DNA from: Methylobacterium sp. NMS14P
GTDB taxonomy: Bacteria; Pseudomonadota; Alphaproteobacteria; Rhizobiales; Beijerinckiaceae
Direction of reading: 5' to 3'
Assembly: GCF_028583545.1 (NCBI RefSeq)
Contig: NZ_CP087106.1
Span: 3,964,501 to 4,028,500 of the forward strand
DNA: 64,000 nucleotides
The translations under genes were made by a program, and so were the position numbers. The notes under the pieces are model-generated. The model was given only the letters and a program-made list of their open reading frames with translations, did no database searches and had not been told where the DNA came from. This document shows, one piece after another, positions 25,378 through 37,341 of this stretch; position 1 is the stretch's first letter, and the number at the start of each line of letters is the position of its first letter.

Positions 25378-28300
25378 GGCGCCACCGCCGCGGCGCGCTC
25401 GGGATGGAAGGGCGCCGCGCCCGCGGCGGCCGCGCGGACATGCTCCAGCAGCGCCTGGGCCGGGTGGCGCAGCCGCACGCCGTCGACCAGCTTGGCCTGG
25501 GAGCGGCAGGAATAGCCGTCCGCCAGCAGGGTGCAGCCGGGGGCCTCGGCCACGTGGCGGGCCCAGCTCAGGCCGTAGATCGCCTCGGAGGTGGCGCGGT
25601 GGCCCGCCTCGTGCCCGTAGGTCCCCGCCATGCCGCAGCAGCCGGCGGCCGGCACCTCGAGCCTCAGGCCGAGATGGGCGAACACGGCCTGCCAGTCCCG
25701 CACCGCGCCCGGCGCGTTGGTGCGCTCGGTGCAATGGGGCAGCAGCCGCATCGTGCGCCCCCCCTGCCCCGGCGCGATCCGGTCGAGCCGGGCGGCGAGC
25801 CATTCCTGCAGGAGGTGGACCTTCGGGAGATCGCCGCCCAGCGCCTGCGCGTACTCGGACCGGTAGGTCAGCGTCATCGACGGGTCGATCCCGACCAGGG
25901 GCACGCCGTGCCCGGCGAGGTCGCGCAGCATCGCGGCGTTGGACCGGGCGACGGCGGCGAACCGCGCCAGGAAGCCGTGCACGTGCAGCGGCTTGCCGTT
26001 GGGCCGGTAGGGCACCAGCCAGGGCCGGAAGCCGAGGGCGGCGAGGAGGTCGCAGCTGTCGGCCACGACCTCCGCGTCGAAGTGGCTGGTGAAGGCGTCC
26101 TGCACCACCAGCACGGACCGCGCGCGCTCCCGCGGCTCCAGCCGAGCCAGGGCGTCCGGGGTCGCGACGGCGACGCCGCGTTCCGCCAGCCGCGCCGTGA
26201 GCGCGACGGGCGACAGGGCCGGGATCGCCACCAGCCCGGCCCGGGCCAGGATCAGCCGAGCCAGCGGGTTGGCCAGGACCGCGTTGCTCAGGCGCGGCGC
26301 CCGCGCCGCCAGCGGCAGCAGCGGCTCCAGCGCCGCCACGAGATGGTCCTTCAGCGGCCGCGCGTAGCGCGTGTGGTAGAGCGCCAGGAACTTGGCCCGG
26401 AAGGTCGGCACGTCGACCTTGATCGGGCAGGACCCCGTGCAGGACTTGCAGGCCAGGCAGCCGTCCATCGCCTCCTTGACGGCGTGGGAGAAGTCGTCGG
26501 CCTCGGGGCGGCCGCGGAGGCGGCTCCGCAGGGTCGCCGCCACGTCGCGCAGCCACCCGGCGGGCTGCCGCGCCAGCTCGGCGGCCGGGTCGACCCCGGC
26601 CTCCGCCGCGCGGCGCAGCCACTCGCGCATCAGCGAGGCGCGGCCCTTGGGCGAGTGGCGCCGCTCCCGCGTCGCCTTCCAGGACGGGCACATGGCCTCG
26701 TCCGCGTCGAAGCTGAAGCAGGCGCCGTTGCCGTTGCAGTGGAGCGCTTCGTCGAAATCCTCCCGGACCGGCGCCGGGATGGTGCGGTCCCGCTCGCCCC
26801 GGCGCGGCACGCCGTCGATCCGGGTCAGGCCCGCGCCCCTGGCCGAGGCGATCTTGCCCGGATTCATCCGGTCGTCCGGGTCGAAGGCGCGCTTGACCGC
26901 CTCCAGCGCCGGCATCAGCGGCCCGAACGTCTCCGGCACGAATTCCGAGCGGAAGCCCTTGCCGTGCTCGCCCCAGAGCAGGCCGCCGTACTTGGCGGTC
27001 AGGGCGACCACGCCCTCCGTGACCTCGCGGATCAGGCCGTTCTGGGCCGGGTCCTTCAGGTCGATGGCCGGCCGGACGTGCAGCACGCCGGCGTCGACGT
27101 GGCCAAACATGCCGTAGCGCAGCCCCTTGCCGTCGAGGAGCGCGCGGAACTCCGCGATGAAGTCGGCGAGCCGCTCCGGCGGGACGGCCGTGTCCTCGAC
27201 GAACGGGATCGGGCGCGCGTCGCCCTTGGCGGCGCCCAGCAGACCCACCGCCTTCTTGCGCATGGTCCAGAGCCGCTCGATCGCGTCGCCCCGGGCGATG
27301 GTGAAGCCGATGCGCTTCGTGTCGGTGCCGCGCTCGGCCTCCAGCATCCCGGTGAGCCGCGCGAGGGCCGCCTCCACGGTCGCGGCGTCGTCGCCGACGA
27401 ACTCCACGAGGTTGATGCCGTCCACCGGCCGCCCGGCCGGATCGTCGGGGAAGAAGGCCCGCACCTCGGCCCAGATCGGATCCTTGCGGGCCAGCGCCAG
27501 GACCGTGGAGTCGATCGTCTCCACCGAGGCGGCGCCGAACGGCAGCAGCGCCTGCGCGTCCCGCAGCGCCGCGTCGAAATCGATGTACGAGAGCGCGACC
27601 AGCACCGCCGCCTTCGGGATCGGCAGCACGTTGAGCCGCGCCTCGGCGATCAGCGCCAGCGTGCCTTCCGAGCCGCAGATCACGCTCTTGAGGTCGAACC
27701 GGCCGCCCGCGTCGCGCAGATGCGCGAGGTCGTAGCCGGTGAGGCAGCGGTTGAGCTTCGGGAAGCGCTCGGCGATAAGCGCCGCGTTCTCGGTGACCAC
27801 GGCGTCGACGGTGCGGTGGATCGCGCCGACGCGGTCGTCGCGACCCTTGGCGGCGGCGAGCCCGGCCGGGTCCAGCGGCTCGGCGGTCCAGACCGTGCCG
27901 TCGGTGAGCACGCAGGTCAGCGCGAGGACGTGGTCCCGGGTCTTGCCGTAGAGGCACGAGCCCTGCCCGCAGGCATCGGTCGAGATCATCCCGCCGATCG
28001 TGGCGCGGTTCGAGGTGGAGAGTTCCGGCGCGAAGAACAGGCCGTGCTTCGCGAGCTCCCGGTTGAGCTGGTCCTTCACCACCCCCGGCTCGACCCGGAC
28101 GACGCGGTTCGCGACGTCGATCTCCAACACCCGGTTCATGTGCCGCGAGGTGTCGACCACGAGGCCGTGGCCCAGCGACTGGCCGTTGGTGCCGGTCGCC
28201 CCGCCCCGGGGCCGGATCACGATCTCGGCGAAGCGCGGATCCGCGAGGAGCTTGGCGACGCGCACGAGGTCGTCGCGGGTGCGCGGAAAGGCCACGGCCC

Positions 28301-28457
28301 CCGGCGCCACCTGGTAGATCGAGTTGTCGGTGGCGAAGACCGTGCGGTCGGCGTCCGAGAGCGTCAGGTCGCCCTCGAAGCCGCGCAGGCGCAGCTCGGC
28401 GCAGGCCGCGGCGTAGAGCGGCACGGCCTCGGTGTGGCGGGTCAGGACCGGGATCAT
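25374..28457 (-). CDS. FAD- and Fe-S-binding 2-hydroxyacid dehydrogenase, YdiJ type
   Basis: The 1027-residue single-chain enzyme has an N-terminal PCMH FAD domain (IRPRGGATGTNGQSLGHGLV and ATIGGMISTDACGQGS) and an FAD-linked oxidase C-terminal domain. A 4Fe-4S segment follows near residues 664-681 (CLACKSCTGSCPIKVDVP), and the C-terminal cysteine-rich CCG domain contains CCGMAGTYGHEAGH. Length and layout match E. coli YdiJ, a D-2-hydroxyglutarate dehydrogenase-like enzyme that feeds electrons to the respiratory chain. The substrate may be D-lactate or D-2-hydroxyglutarate. It is first in a two-gene unit with the panE-like gene. Confidence 0.9.
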   Translation of the reverse strand: MIPVLTRHTEAVPLYAAACAELRLRGFEGDLTLSDADRTVFATDNSIYQVAPGAVAFPRTRDDLVRVAKLLADPRFAEIVIRPRGGATGTNGQSLGHGLVVDTSRHMNRVLEIDVANRVVRVEPGVVKDQLNRELAKHGLFFAPELSTSNRATIGGMISTDACGQGSCLYGKTRDHVLALTCVLTDGTVWTAEPLDPAGLAAAKGRDDRVGAIHRTVDAVVTENAALIAERFPKLNRCLTGYDLAHLRDAGGRFDLKSVICGSEGTLALIAEARLNVLPIPKAAVLVALSYIDFDAALRDAQALLPFGAASVETIDSTVLALARKDPIWAEVRAFFPDDPAGRPVDGINLVEFVGDDAATVEAALARLTGMLEAERGTDTKRIGFTIARGDAIERLWTMRKKAVGLLGAAKGDARPIPFVEDTAVPPERLADFIAEFRALLDGKGLRYGMFGHVDAGVLHVRPAIDLKDPAQNGLIREVTEGVVALTAKYGGLLWGEHGKGFRSEFVPETFGPLMPALEAVKRAFDPDDRMNPGKIASARGAGLTRIDGVPRRGERDRTIPAPVREDFDEALHCNGNGACFSFDADEAMCPSWKATRERRHSPKGRASLMREWLRRAAEAGVDPAAELARQPAGWLRDVAATLRSRLRGRPEADDFSHAVKEAMDGCLACKSCTGSCPIKVDVPTFRAKFLALYHTRYARPLKDHLVAALEPLLPLAARAPRLSNAVLANPLARLILARAGLVAIPALSPVALTARLAERGVAVATPDALARLEPRERARSVLVVQDAFTSHFDAEVVADSCDLLAALGFRPWLVPYRPNGKPLHVHGFLARFAAVARSNAAMLRDLAGHGVPLVGIDPSMTLTYRSEYAQALGGDLPKVHLLQEWLAARLDRIAPGQGGRTMRLLPHCTERTNAPGAVRDWQAVFAHLGLRLEVPAAGCCGMAGTYGHEAGHRATSEAIYGLSWARHVAEAPGCTLLADGYSCRSQAKLVDGVRLRHPAQALLEHVRAAAAGAAPFHPERAAAVAP

Positions 28458-28575
28458 CCGCGCCTTCTACACCCGGCGGATCGCGGGAGACCATCGGCGA
28501 TGGGACAGGGCGCGCTGGCATCCGGCTTGCCACGCACCCGCGACTTCCTGCGCCCTCCCGCAATCTCCGGAACGG

Positions 28576-28920
28576 ATGCCCATGAACGCGAGCCTCGAAC
28601 GGGTCAGGGACGCCCTGGCCGAGCTGATCAAGGCCGCCCTCCTGTCGGACGACGGCCTGAGCGGCGCCTGCCGCGCGGCCGGCCGCGCCAGGCTCGCCGC
28701 CCTCGCGGGCGATCCGCCCGAACCCGGGAGCCTGCGGATGGACGGCGCCTGGACGCTCGCCGTCCAGGAGGCGGAGAGTCCGGAGCTCGCGCCGCTGGAG
28801 GGACGTGTGAACCTGACCCTGCCGCGCGCCTGCCCCTTCACCCTGGACGAGCTTCTCGCACCCGACCTCGACGTGGATCAGGCCGTGGCGCGCATCCGGA
28901 CGAGCGCCTCGACCGGCTGA
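28576..28920 (+). CDS. Hypothetical protein (114 aa)
   Basis: This short, acidic, mostly helical protein begins MPMNASLERVRDALAELIKA. No domain is recognised. The middle part (RMDGAWTLAVQEAESPELAP) and the Leu/Pro-rich end (RACPFTLDELLAPDLDVDQA) look like a globular protein rather than random sequence. The ATG at 28576 (or 28582) follows ACGG and is divergent from the large dehydrogenase. It ends about 137 bases before the rnr start on the same strand. Confidence 0.6.
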   Translation: MPMNASLERVRDALAELIKAALLSDDGLSGACRAAGRARLAALAGDPPEPGSLRMDGAWTLAVQEAESPELAPLEGRVNLTLPRACPFTLDELLAPDLDVDQAVARIRTSASTG

Positions 28921-29057
28921 TCGCGCCTGTTGAGGAGTGCCGGCACGGCGTTGCCGCGGGCGGGCCGGACACCCATGTTAGTCCCACAGGACCGACGCCT
29001 CGGTCCCGCGCCCGCACGCGGGTCCCGTCTATCGCAGAACTGTCCGGCACCCCCCTT

Positions 29058-31379
<2,322 letters not shown>

Positions 31380-31387
31380 CTCGGGCG

Positions 31388-31867
31388 GTGTACAGGCAGG
31401 GGATGGCCGCCGACGCGATTCCCGAGCGCACCCGCCTGATTCCTGCGATGGCCCGGGGCTTCATCGGCCGCTGCCCGCATTGCGGCGAGGGGCGGATCTT
31501 CGGCCGCTTCCTCAAGGTGCGGCCGGAATGCGACGTCTGCGGCCTGGAGCTGCACCATCACCGGGCCGACGACCTGCCGCCCTACGTGGTGATCTTCATC
31601 GTCGCCCACATCGTCGGCTACCTGATCCTGGAGACCGAGAGCGCCTACGACGTGCCGCTCTGGGTCGAGATGGGCGTGTGGCCGGTCTTCACCCTCGTCT
31701 TCGCGCTGGCCCTGCTCCAGCCCGTGAAGGGCGCCGTCGTCGGGCTGCAATACGCCCTTGGCATGCACGGCTTCGCCACGCTACCGCGGAGCCGCCCCGC
31801 CCCGGGGCTTGAGGAGACGCGCCTTGCCGGAGCCGCAGCGGGAGCCCCCGATCGCCACAGCTCCTGA
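31388..31867 (+). CDS. DUF983 family membrane protein
   Basis: The 159-residue product has an N-terminal zinc-ribbon-like part with two Cys pairs (CPHCGEGRIF and CDVCGLEL) and two transmembrane helices (YVVIFIVAHIVGYLILE and MGVWPVFTLVFALALLQPV). This is the DUF983 family, found in many alphaproteobacteria and of unknown function. The GTG at 31388 or the ATG at 31403 could start it; the latter has AGGGG directly before it. It follows rnr by eight bases and overlaps the NUDIX gene by 44 bases, so the group is one operon. Confidence 0.85.
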   Translation: MYRQGMAADAIPERTRLIPAMARGFIGRCPHCGEGRIFGRFLKVRPECDVCGLELHHHRADDLPPYVVIFIVAHIVGYLILETESAYDVPLWVEMGVWPVFTLVFALALLQPVKGAVVGLQYALGMHGFATLPRSRPAPGLEETRLAGAAAGAPDRHSS

Positions 31868-32567
31868 GCGGAAGCCCGCCGCGGCGCGCCTGCGGCCGCG
31901 GGACGCCGCGACCATGATCGTAATCGACCGGCGCGGACGGGGCGGCCCGAAGGTCCTGATGGGCCGGCGCAACCCGAACCTCGCCTTCATGCCGGGCAAG
32001 TTCGTCTTCCCGGGCGGCCGGATCGAGCTCGGCGACCGCCACATGCCGGTGGCCGGGGCGCTCCCGGACTACGCCGAGGCGGCGCTGACCCGGCAGGTGT
32101 CCCGGCCCCCGCACCATCTCGGCCGGGCGCTGGCGCTCGCCGCGATCCGCGAGACCTACGAGGAGACCGGTCTGCTCCTCGGCACGACCGAGCACGGTGC
32201 GCCCGAGGACGTGCCGGCGGGCTGGGAGGGCTTCGCCCGGCACGGCGTGCTGCCCGACCTCGAGGCGCTGCACCTCGTCGCCCGCGCGATCACCCCGCCG
32301 AAGCGCGTCCGCCGCTTCGACACGCGCTTCTTCACCGTCGACCGCCGGATGGTGGCGGCCGAGGAGCCGGGGCGGGTCGAGGCCGATGCCGAGTTCACCG
32401 AACTCGCCTGGGTCCGGCTCGACGCCGCCCGCAAGCTCGATCTGCCCCACATCACCCGCGCGATCCTGGACGATCTGGAGGCGCAGATCGCCGCCGACTT
32501 CGCGCCCTACCGGATGATTCCCTTCCACTACGAGCGCTACGGGCGGCGCGAACGGGTGGCCTTGTGA
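31824..32567 (+). CDS. NUDIX hydrolase
   Basis: The 247-residue product has the split Nudix signature of the NUDT19/RP2-like group: PGKFVFPGGRIELGD, an insertion of about 35 residues, then AAIRETYEETGLLLG, whose REXXEE glutamates bind the divalent metal. Such enzymes hydrolyse nucleoside-diphosphate-linked compounds such as coenzyme A derivatives. I chose the TTG at 31824 because GAGGAG lies eight bases upstream and the frame before it is the DUF983 gene in another phase. Its stop overlaps the following MFS start by four bases. Confidence 0.85.
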   Translation: MPEPQREPPIATAPERKPAAARLRPRDAATMIVIDRRGRGGPKVLMGRRNPNLAFMPGKFVFPGGRIELGDRHMPVAGALPDYAEAALTRQVSRPPHHLGRALALAAIRETYEETGLLLGTTEHGAPEDVPAGWEGFARHGVLPDLEALHLVARAITPPKRVRRFDTRFFTVDRRMVAAEEPGRVEADAEFTELAWVRLDAARKLDLPHITRAILDDLEAQIAADFAPYRMIPFHYERYGRRERVAL

Positions 32568-33751
32568 GCGGTCCGAAGGGATTGCAGCAGGACGGGCGGC
32601 GCGGGATCAGTTCGGAGGATGTGGCGGCGATCTCGGCGGCCGTGACCTGCGTCACCGTCGTCGGCATCGGGTTGAGCCTGTCGATCCCGCTCCTCTCGAT
32701 CGAGATGGAGCGGCGCGGCGCGTCGAGCACGCTGATCGGACTCAACACCGCGGTGGCGGGCATCGCCAGCATCTGCACGGTGCCGTTCGTGCCGCGCCTC
32801 GCCGCGCGGATCGGCGTCGCGCCGCTGCTCGGACTGGCGCTCCTCGTCGGGGCTATCAGCCTCGCGCTGTTCCCGCTGCTGCCGGGCATCGCCCTGTGGT
32901 TCCCCCTGCGCTTCGTGTTCTCGGCGACGCTCGGGGCGCTGTTCGTCCTCTCCGAGTACTGGATCAACGCCGCCGCCCCGCCGGAGCGGCGCGGCCTGGT
33001 GATGGGCATCTACGCCACCGTCCTGGCGGCGGGCTTCGCGGTCGGCCCGCTCCTGCTGGCGCTGGTCGGGACCGAGGGGCTGGCGCCCTACGCGACGGGG
33101 GCCGCCCTCATGCTGGCCGGCGGCCTGCCCATCGCCCTGGCCCGCGGGCTGTCGCCGACGATCGAGCCGGGCTCCGGCCGCGGCATCCTCGGCTACGTCC
33201 GGCTCGCCCCCGGCGCCCTGGCGGCGGCCCTGGCCTACGGGGCGGTGGAGACCGGCATCTTCGCCATCCTGCCGCTCTACGGCCTGCGCCTCGGCTACGA
33301 CGCGCAAGGGGCGGCCGGCCTCGTCAGCCTGATCGCGCTGGGCAACGTGCTGTTCCAGATCCCGTTCGGCTGGCTCGCCGACCGCCTCGACCGGGGCGCG
33401 GTGCTCCTCGGCGCCGGCCTCGCGGGGGCTGCGGGCTCGGCCCTGATCCCCCTCGCGGCCGGCCATCCGGCGGCCTTCGGCCTGCTGCTCCTCGTCTGGG
33501 GCGGCATCGCCGGCACCCTCTACACGGTCGGCCTCGCGATGCTGGGCGACCGCACGCCGCCGAACGATCTCGCGGGCGCCAACGCGGCCTTCGTGGTGCT
33601 CTACAATGTCGGGCTGATGCTGGGGCCGCCGGTGATCGGCGGCGGGCTCGATCTCGTGCCGCCGAACGGGTTCGCGCTGGCGCTGCTCGCCCTGTTCCTG
33701 GCCTTCGCCGGCTGGCTCGCCGCGACGGAGCGGCGGCGCGCCCGCTCTTGA
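32564..33751 (+). CDS. MFS transporter, YcaD-like
   Basis: The 395-residue product has about twelve transmembrane helices and YcaD-type features, including the long run [20 protein letters not shown] and [18 protein letters not shown] in the fourth to fifth helices. The substrate is unknown. The GTG start overlaps the NUDIX stop (GTGA), so translation is coupled. The next gene on the strand is rpmG, about 106 bases downstream, beyond a hairpin. Confidence 0.87.
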   Translation: MSGPKGLQQDGRRGISSEDVAAISAAVTCVTVVGIGLSLSIPLLSIEMERRGASSTLIGLNTAVAGIASICTVPFVPRLAARIGVAPLLGLALLVGAISLALFPLLPGIALWFPLRFVFSATLGALFVLSEYWINAAAPPERRGLVMGIYATVLAAGFAVGPLLLALVGTEGLAPYATGAALMLAGGLPIALARGLSPTIEPGSGRGILGYVRLAPGALAAALAYGAVETGIFAILPLYGLRLGYDAQGAAGLVSLIALGNVLFQIPFGWLADRLDRGAVLLGAGLAGAAGSALIPLAAGHPAAFGLLLLVWGGIAGTLYTVGLAMLGDRTPPNDLAGANAAFVVLYNVGLMLGPPVIGGGLDLVPPNGFALALLALFLAFAGWLAATERRRARS

Positions 33752-33789
33752 CCTGCCGGGTCCGATCGGGCATTCACCCGCCCGTATTC

Positions 33790-33807
33790 GGCCGGGCTCT
33801 CCCGGCC
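33790..33807 (+). terminator. Hairpin between the MFS gene and rpmG
   Basis: GGCCGGG-CTCT-CCCGGCC forms a perfect seven-base stem with a four-base loop, followed by ATTTGCGTTT rather than a clean T-run. It may end or attenuate transcription from the upstream operon. Confidence 0.4.
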
Positions 33808-33857
33808 ATTTGCGTTTCGCTCACGCGGAATGCCGCACCCTGCAGGAGCGCCGCGCC

Positions 33858-34025
33858 ATGGCCAAGGCCGTCACCGTCAAGATCAAGCTCGTCTCCACCG
33901 CCGACACGGGCTATTTCTACGTCACCAAGAAGAACTCCCGCACGCAGACCGAGAAGCTGACGATGCGCAAGTACGACCCGGTCGCGCGCAAGCACGTCGA
34001 CTTCAAGGAGACCAAGATCAAGTAA
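33858..34025 (+). CDS. rpmG: 50S ribosomal protein L33
   Basis: The 55-residue protein [20 protein letters not shown] (start) ending in [13 protein letters not shown] is full-length L33 of the alphaproteobacterial type. It lacks the two CxxC pairs of zinc-binding L33 variants, so it is the zinc-independent form. It binds near the E site of the large ribosomal subunit. The ATG is preceded by a CAGGAG ribosome-binding site about ten bases upstream. A strong terminator follows. Confidence 0.97.
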   Translation: MAKAVTVKIKLVSTADTGYFYVTKKNSRTQTEKLTMRKYDPVARKHVDFKETKIK

Positions 34026-34061
34026 GGCCGCGGGCTGCGTCGCAGCCTGACCGCCGACGGG

Positions 34062-34090
34062 AAGCCGCTTCGGAGACGAAGCGGCTTTTT
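34062..34090 (+). terminator. Rho-independent terminator of rpmG
   Basis: AAGCCGCTTCG (34062-34072), loop GAGA, and CGAAGCGGCTT (34077-34087) make a perfect 11-base stem that runs into five T bases. This is the clearest intrinsic terminator in the window. Confidence 0.93.
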
Positions 34091-34280
34091 CTATGCCCGG
34101 CACCGCCTCGCGCGCGGTGATGGCGCGCGGGCCCGGTGGCTGCTCGGCCACCGCCCGTGCGGCCGACAGCCTGGCGCCAGCACGAATCGTTAACCGTCGC
34201 TCGTCCCGGACGCTGCGCGATTCCGCGGCCGATCTCCGGCCCGCGATTGCGACCAGCCCGGCGGGCAGGGGGCGGGTTCG

Positions 34281-34487
34281 ATGCAGCGGATCCTGCTGGC
34301 GATCCTCATCATCGCGGCCGTACTGGCGATCTGGCTCGTCCTGACGCTGCCGGTGCACGCGCTCCGTGCGACCCGCGGGTTGCTCCCGGACCGCCGCGCC
34401 CCGGTCCGCGTGCGGAACCGACCGCTCAGGCGGGCCCCGACGCGGCCAGATCCGGATCGAGCGTCCGCGCCAGGGACCGCGCGATAG
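34281..34487 (+). CDS. Putative small membrane protein (68 aa)
   Basis: The frame opens with a signal-anchor-like helix (MQRILLAILIIAAVLAIWLV) and continues with a basic Arg/Pro-rich tail. AGGGGG lies about ten bases before the ATG. The 3' part overlaps the end of the convergent LysR gene by 62 bases, and that part may simply mirror the LysR coding sequence. Gene status is uncertain; the N-terminal helix is its main support. Confidence 0.35.
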   Translation: MQRILLAILIIAAVLAIWLVLTLPVHALRATRGLLPDRRAPVRVRNRPLRRAPTRPDPDRASAPGTAR

Positions 34488-35343
34488 CCACGAGCGCCGT
34501 CACCATCGGCGTGGACGGCTCGCGCCGCGGGGCGACGAGGCCGATCGTGTGCTCCAGGTCCGGCGCGGTGATCGGGATGGTGCGCACGCCGGCCATGGGG
34601 CCCAGGGCGTCGACCAGGATCTCCGGCATGATCGAGGCCCAGCGCAGGGTGCGCACATGGGTCAGCAGCACGATCATCGAGTTCGACTCGAGGGTGGAGG
34701 CGGGATCCGCACCCGCCTCCCGGATCTGATGGTCGATGATCCGCCGGTTCTGCATGTTCGGCGTGAGCAGGCAGAGGGGCAGCCTGCTGGTCTCGGCCCA
34801 GGTGACGCTGGTGCGTCCCTCGAAAGGGCCGCCGATCGCCGTCACGAGGCGGTAGCGCTCCCGGTAGAGGGGAACGGAGATCACCCGCCCGAGGGGCTCG
34901 TTGTCGAGGTAGGTCAGGCCCGCATCCGCCTCCAGGTTCTCGATCAGCGAGAAGATGTCGGCGGAGGTGGCCGACTCGACCGTCAGCCGCACGTCCGGGT
35001 GCCGCTCGCGGTAGGGCGTCGTGAGGTTCACGATCATCGGCAGCGCCGTGGGAATGGCGGCGATGCGCAGGTGGCCGGTCAGGCCGCGGCGCAGGCCGGT
35101 GACCTCCTCGTGCATGGCCCGCGCGTCGGCCACGATGCGCCGCGCCCATTCCAGGACCCGCTCGCCCTCGGGGGTGAAGCCCTGGAAACGAGAGCCGCGC
35201 AAGACGAGCTGCACGCCGAAGCGGTTCTCCAGCTGCTTCACGCCGGCCGAGAGGGTCTGCTGGGTCACGCCGCAGGCCTCGGCGGCGTGCCCGAAATGCT
35301 GCTCGCGGGCGAGCGCGAGCAGGAAGTCCAGCTTGTCGATCAC
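34426..35343 (-). CDS. LysR-family transcription regulator
   Basis: The 305-residue regulator has an N-terminal helix-turn-helix (LALAREQHFGHAAEACGVTQ, then TLSAGVKQLENRFGVQLVLR) and an effector-binding domain starting LRIAAIPTALPMIVNLTTPY. It follows the oxalate/formate-antiporter-like gene by 76 bases on the same strand, so it may respond to an organic acid such as formate or oxalate. Regulators of this type also control formate dehydrogenase operons in methylotrophs; no such operon is in the window. The target is inferred from context only. Confidence 0.85.
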   Translation of the reverse strand: MIDKLDFLLALAREQHFGHAAEACGVTQQTLSAGVKQLENRFGVQLVLRGSRFQGFTPEGERVLEWARRIVADARAMHEEVTGLRRGLTGHLRIAAIPTALPMIVNLTTPYRERHPDVRLTVESATSADIFSLIENLEADAGLTYLDNEPLGRVISVPLYRERYRLVTAIGGPFEGRTSVTWAETSRLPLCLLTPNMQNRRIIDHQIREAGADPASTLESNSMIVLLTHVRTLRWASIMPEILVDALGPMAGVRTIPITAPDLEHTIGLVAPRREPSTPMVTALVAIARSLARTLDPDLAASGPA

Positions 35344-35419
35344 GACGACGGCATCCCGGCACGGCGAGGCGCCGGAAACCTAGCGACCCGCCGTGCCCGC
35401 CACAACCGAGCGTGCCCGC

Positions 35420-37081
35420 TCAGCGGAACAGGATGAACGCCTTCGACAGCGTGATGCCGATGCCCCAGATGATCGGGATGCCGACCACCGCCCAGGCCAG
35501 GGCGGCCCCGGCGCTGAAGCCGCCGCGGCCGATCCCGAAGGAGCCGGACGGCCCCGAGGCCGTGGCGCCCGCGCGGACGTCCAGGGAGGCCCGCTCGGAA
35601 TCGGACATGAACCAGCGTTGCGCCAGGGGCCGGACGAGCAGGTTGCAGAGGAAGCCGACCGCCAGGAAGCTCGCCAGCACGTACATGGTCCGGCCGTAGA
35701 GGTCGGCCCCCTGCACGCCCGCGGCGACCTGCGCCTCGCGGATCTTGGTGATGACGAAGGGCCCGACGATGCCGGCCATCGACCACGCGGTGAGCAGGCG
35801 CCCGTGGATCGCGCCCACGAACTGCGTGCCGAACACGTCGGCGAGGTAGGCCGGCACCGTCGCGAAGCCGCCGCCGTACATGGACAGGATCACGCAGAAG
35901 ATCGCGACGAACAGCGCCTGCGAGCCGATGCCGGCGGCCCAGGGCGCCGCCGCGTACAGGAGGCCGCCCAGCGCGAAGAAGATCGCGTAAGTGACCTTGC
36001 GGCCGATCCGGTCCGACATCGAGGCCCAGAAGAACCGGCCCAGGATGTTGAACAGGGACAGCAGGCCGACGAAGCCGGCCGCGATGGCCGCGACCTGTGC
36101 CTTCTGGCCGGCGTCGAGGGCCGAGAAGCCGGTGCCGGGCAGGCCGATCAGCTCGCCGCCGAAGATCTCCTGGAGCATCGGCGAGGCCAGGGCCAGCACG
36201 CCGATGCCGGCGGACACGTTGAGGAACAGGACGAGCCAGATCATCCAGAACTGGAAGGTCTTGTGGGCGTCGCGCAGGTGGACGTGCCCCGAGGCGATCA
36301 TGGCGTTCTTGGCGGTCGGGCTGGTCCAGCCGTCCGGGCGCCAGCCGGCCGGCGGCACGCGGTAGCCGAACGCGCCGCCCAACATGAACAGGATGTACCC
36401 CACCCCCATCACCGCGAGGGTCTGCCAGACGCCGGCCGAGTCCGCGGTCCGGAAGCTCTTGATCAGGCTGTCGGCCAGGGGCGAGCCGATCATCGCGCCG
36501 CCGCCGAAGCCCATGATCGCCATGCCGGTGGCCATGCCGCGGCGATCCGGGAACCACTTGATCAGCGTCGAGACCGGCGAGATGTAGCCGAGGCCCAGCC
36601 CGACGCCGCCGATCAGGCCCATGCCGAGCCAGACCAGCCACAGCTGGTGGATGTAGACGCCGAAGGCGCCGATCAGGAAGCCGCCGCCCCAGCAGAGGGC
36701 CGCCGCGATGCCGGCCTTGCGCGGGCCCGCCCGCTCCAGCCAGCCGCCGAACAGGGCGGCCGAGAGGCCGAGCACGACGATGCCGATGGAGAACACCGTG
36801 ACGAGGTCGCTGACGCGCCAATCGCAGGTGGTGGTGAACAGGGCCGTCATCACGCCCATGTCGGGACAGGCGGCGGGCGCCGGCTTGCCCACGGAGAGCG
36901 CCCGGGTCAGCGGCAGCCAGAACACCGACAGGCCGTAGGCCATTCCGATGCAGAGATGGATTGCCAGGGCCGCCGGTGGCACCAGCCACCGGTTGAAGCC
37001 CGGCTTTGCGACGATCCGCTCGCGCGACAGCAGACTCGGCGTTCCCCCAGGCGCGATCGCGCCTGCCACTCCAGCACCCAT
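35420..37081 (-). CDS. OFA-family MFS transporter (oxalate/formate antiporter-like)
   Basis: The roughly 553-residue transporter has about twelve transmembrane helices and OFA-family features: MAYGLSVFWLPLTRAL in helix 1, GVGLGLGYISPVSTLIKWFP and DRRGMATGMAIMGFGGGAMI around helices 4-5, and ILGRFFWASMSDRIGRKVTY in the second half. OxlT-type proteins exchange oxalate for formate; many relatives move other monocarboxylates. The N-terminal cytoplasmic tail is short. The ATG at 37081 has GGAGGAG upstream; a start at 37168 lacks this. The loop between helices 6 and 7 is long (about 60 residues), as in larger OFA members. Confidence 0.85.
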   Translation of the reverse strand: MGAGVAGAIAPGGTPSLLSRERIVAKPGFNRWLVPPAALAIHLCIGMAYGLSVFWLPLTRALSVGKPAPAACPDMGVMTALFTTTCDWRVSDLVTVFSIGIVVLGLSAALFGGWLERAGPRKAGIAAALCWGGGFLIGAFGVYIHQLWLVWLGMGLIGGVGLGLGYISPVSTLIKWFPDRRGMATGMAIMGFGGGAMIGSPLADSLIKSFRTADSAGVWQTLAVMGVGYILFMLGGAFGYRVPPAGWRPDGWTSPTAKNAMIASGHVHLRDAHKTFQFWMIWLVLFLNVSAGIGVLALASPMLQEIFGGELIGLPGTGFSALDAGQKAQVAAIAAGFVGLLSLFNILGRFFWASMSDRIGRKVTYAIFFALGGLLYAAAPWAAGIGSQALFVAIFCVILSMYGGGFATVPAYLADVFGTQFVGAIHGRLLTAWSMAGIVGPFVITKIREAQVAAGVQGADLYGRTMYVLASFLAVGFLCNLLVRPLAQRWFMSDSERASLDVRAGATASGPSGSFGIGRGGFSAGAALAWAVVGIPIIWGIGITLSKAFILFR

Positions 37082-37293
37082 GATGGACTCCTCCGCCGCG
37101 GCCTCGTTGGCGGTCCGCTCGGCGGGCGACCATGCGCGATTTGTGTGCAGGGTGCCAGCGCGTGGCACGCTGAGACGGCGATTTTAATCCCGTTCGGCGC
37201 CGACTGTATGCGCACTCCGCGTGCACAGGCGGTCGGGCGCGGTCGGAGACCGGGTCCGCCGCGCCGTGCAGACCGTGCGGGAATCTCTGCGAT

Positions 37294-37333
37294 GCGGGGC
37301 CGGGCAGCGGTTCTGTCCGGCGCCCGGCCCCGC
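37294..37333 (-). terminator. Long GC hairpin downstream of the periplasmic protein gene
   Basis: GCGGGGCCGGGC (37294-37305) and GCCCGGCCCCGC (37322-37333) form a perfect 12-base stem with a 16-base loop just past the stop of the minus-strand gene at 37342. No T-run follows, so termination may need Rho or may be partial. Confidence 0.4.
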
Positions 37334-37341
37334 GACGATCC

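Noticed and set aside
25404..29057. Upstream extension of the rnr frame by about 1200 codons
   Set aside because: The extension is antisense to the FAD/Fe-S dehydrogenase; RNase R homology begins only after 29058.
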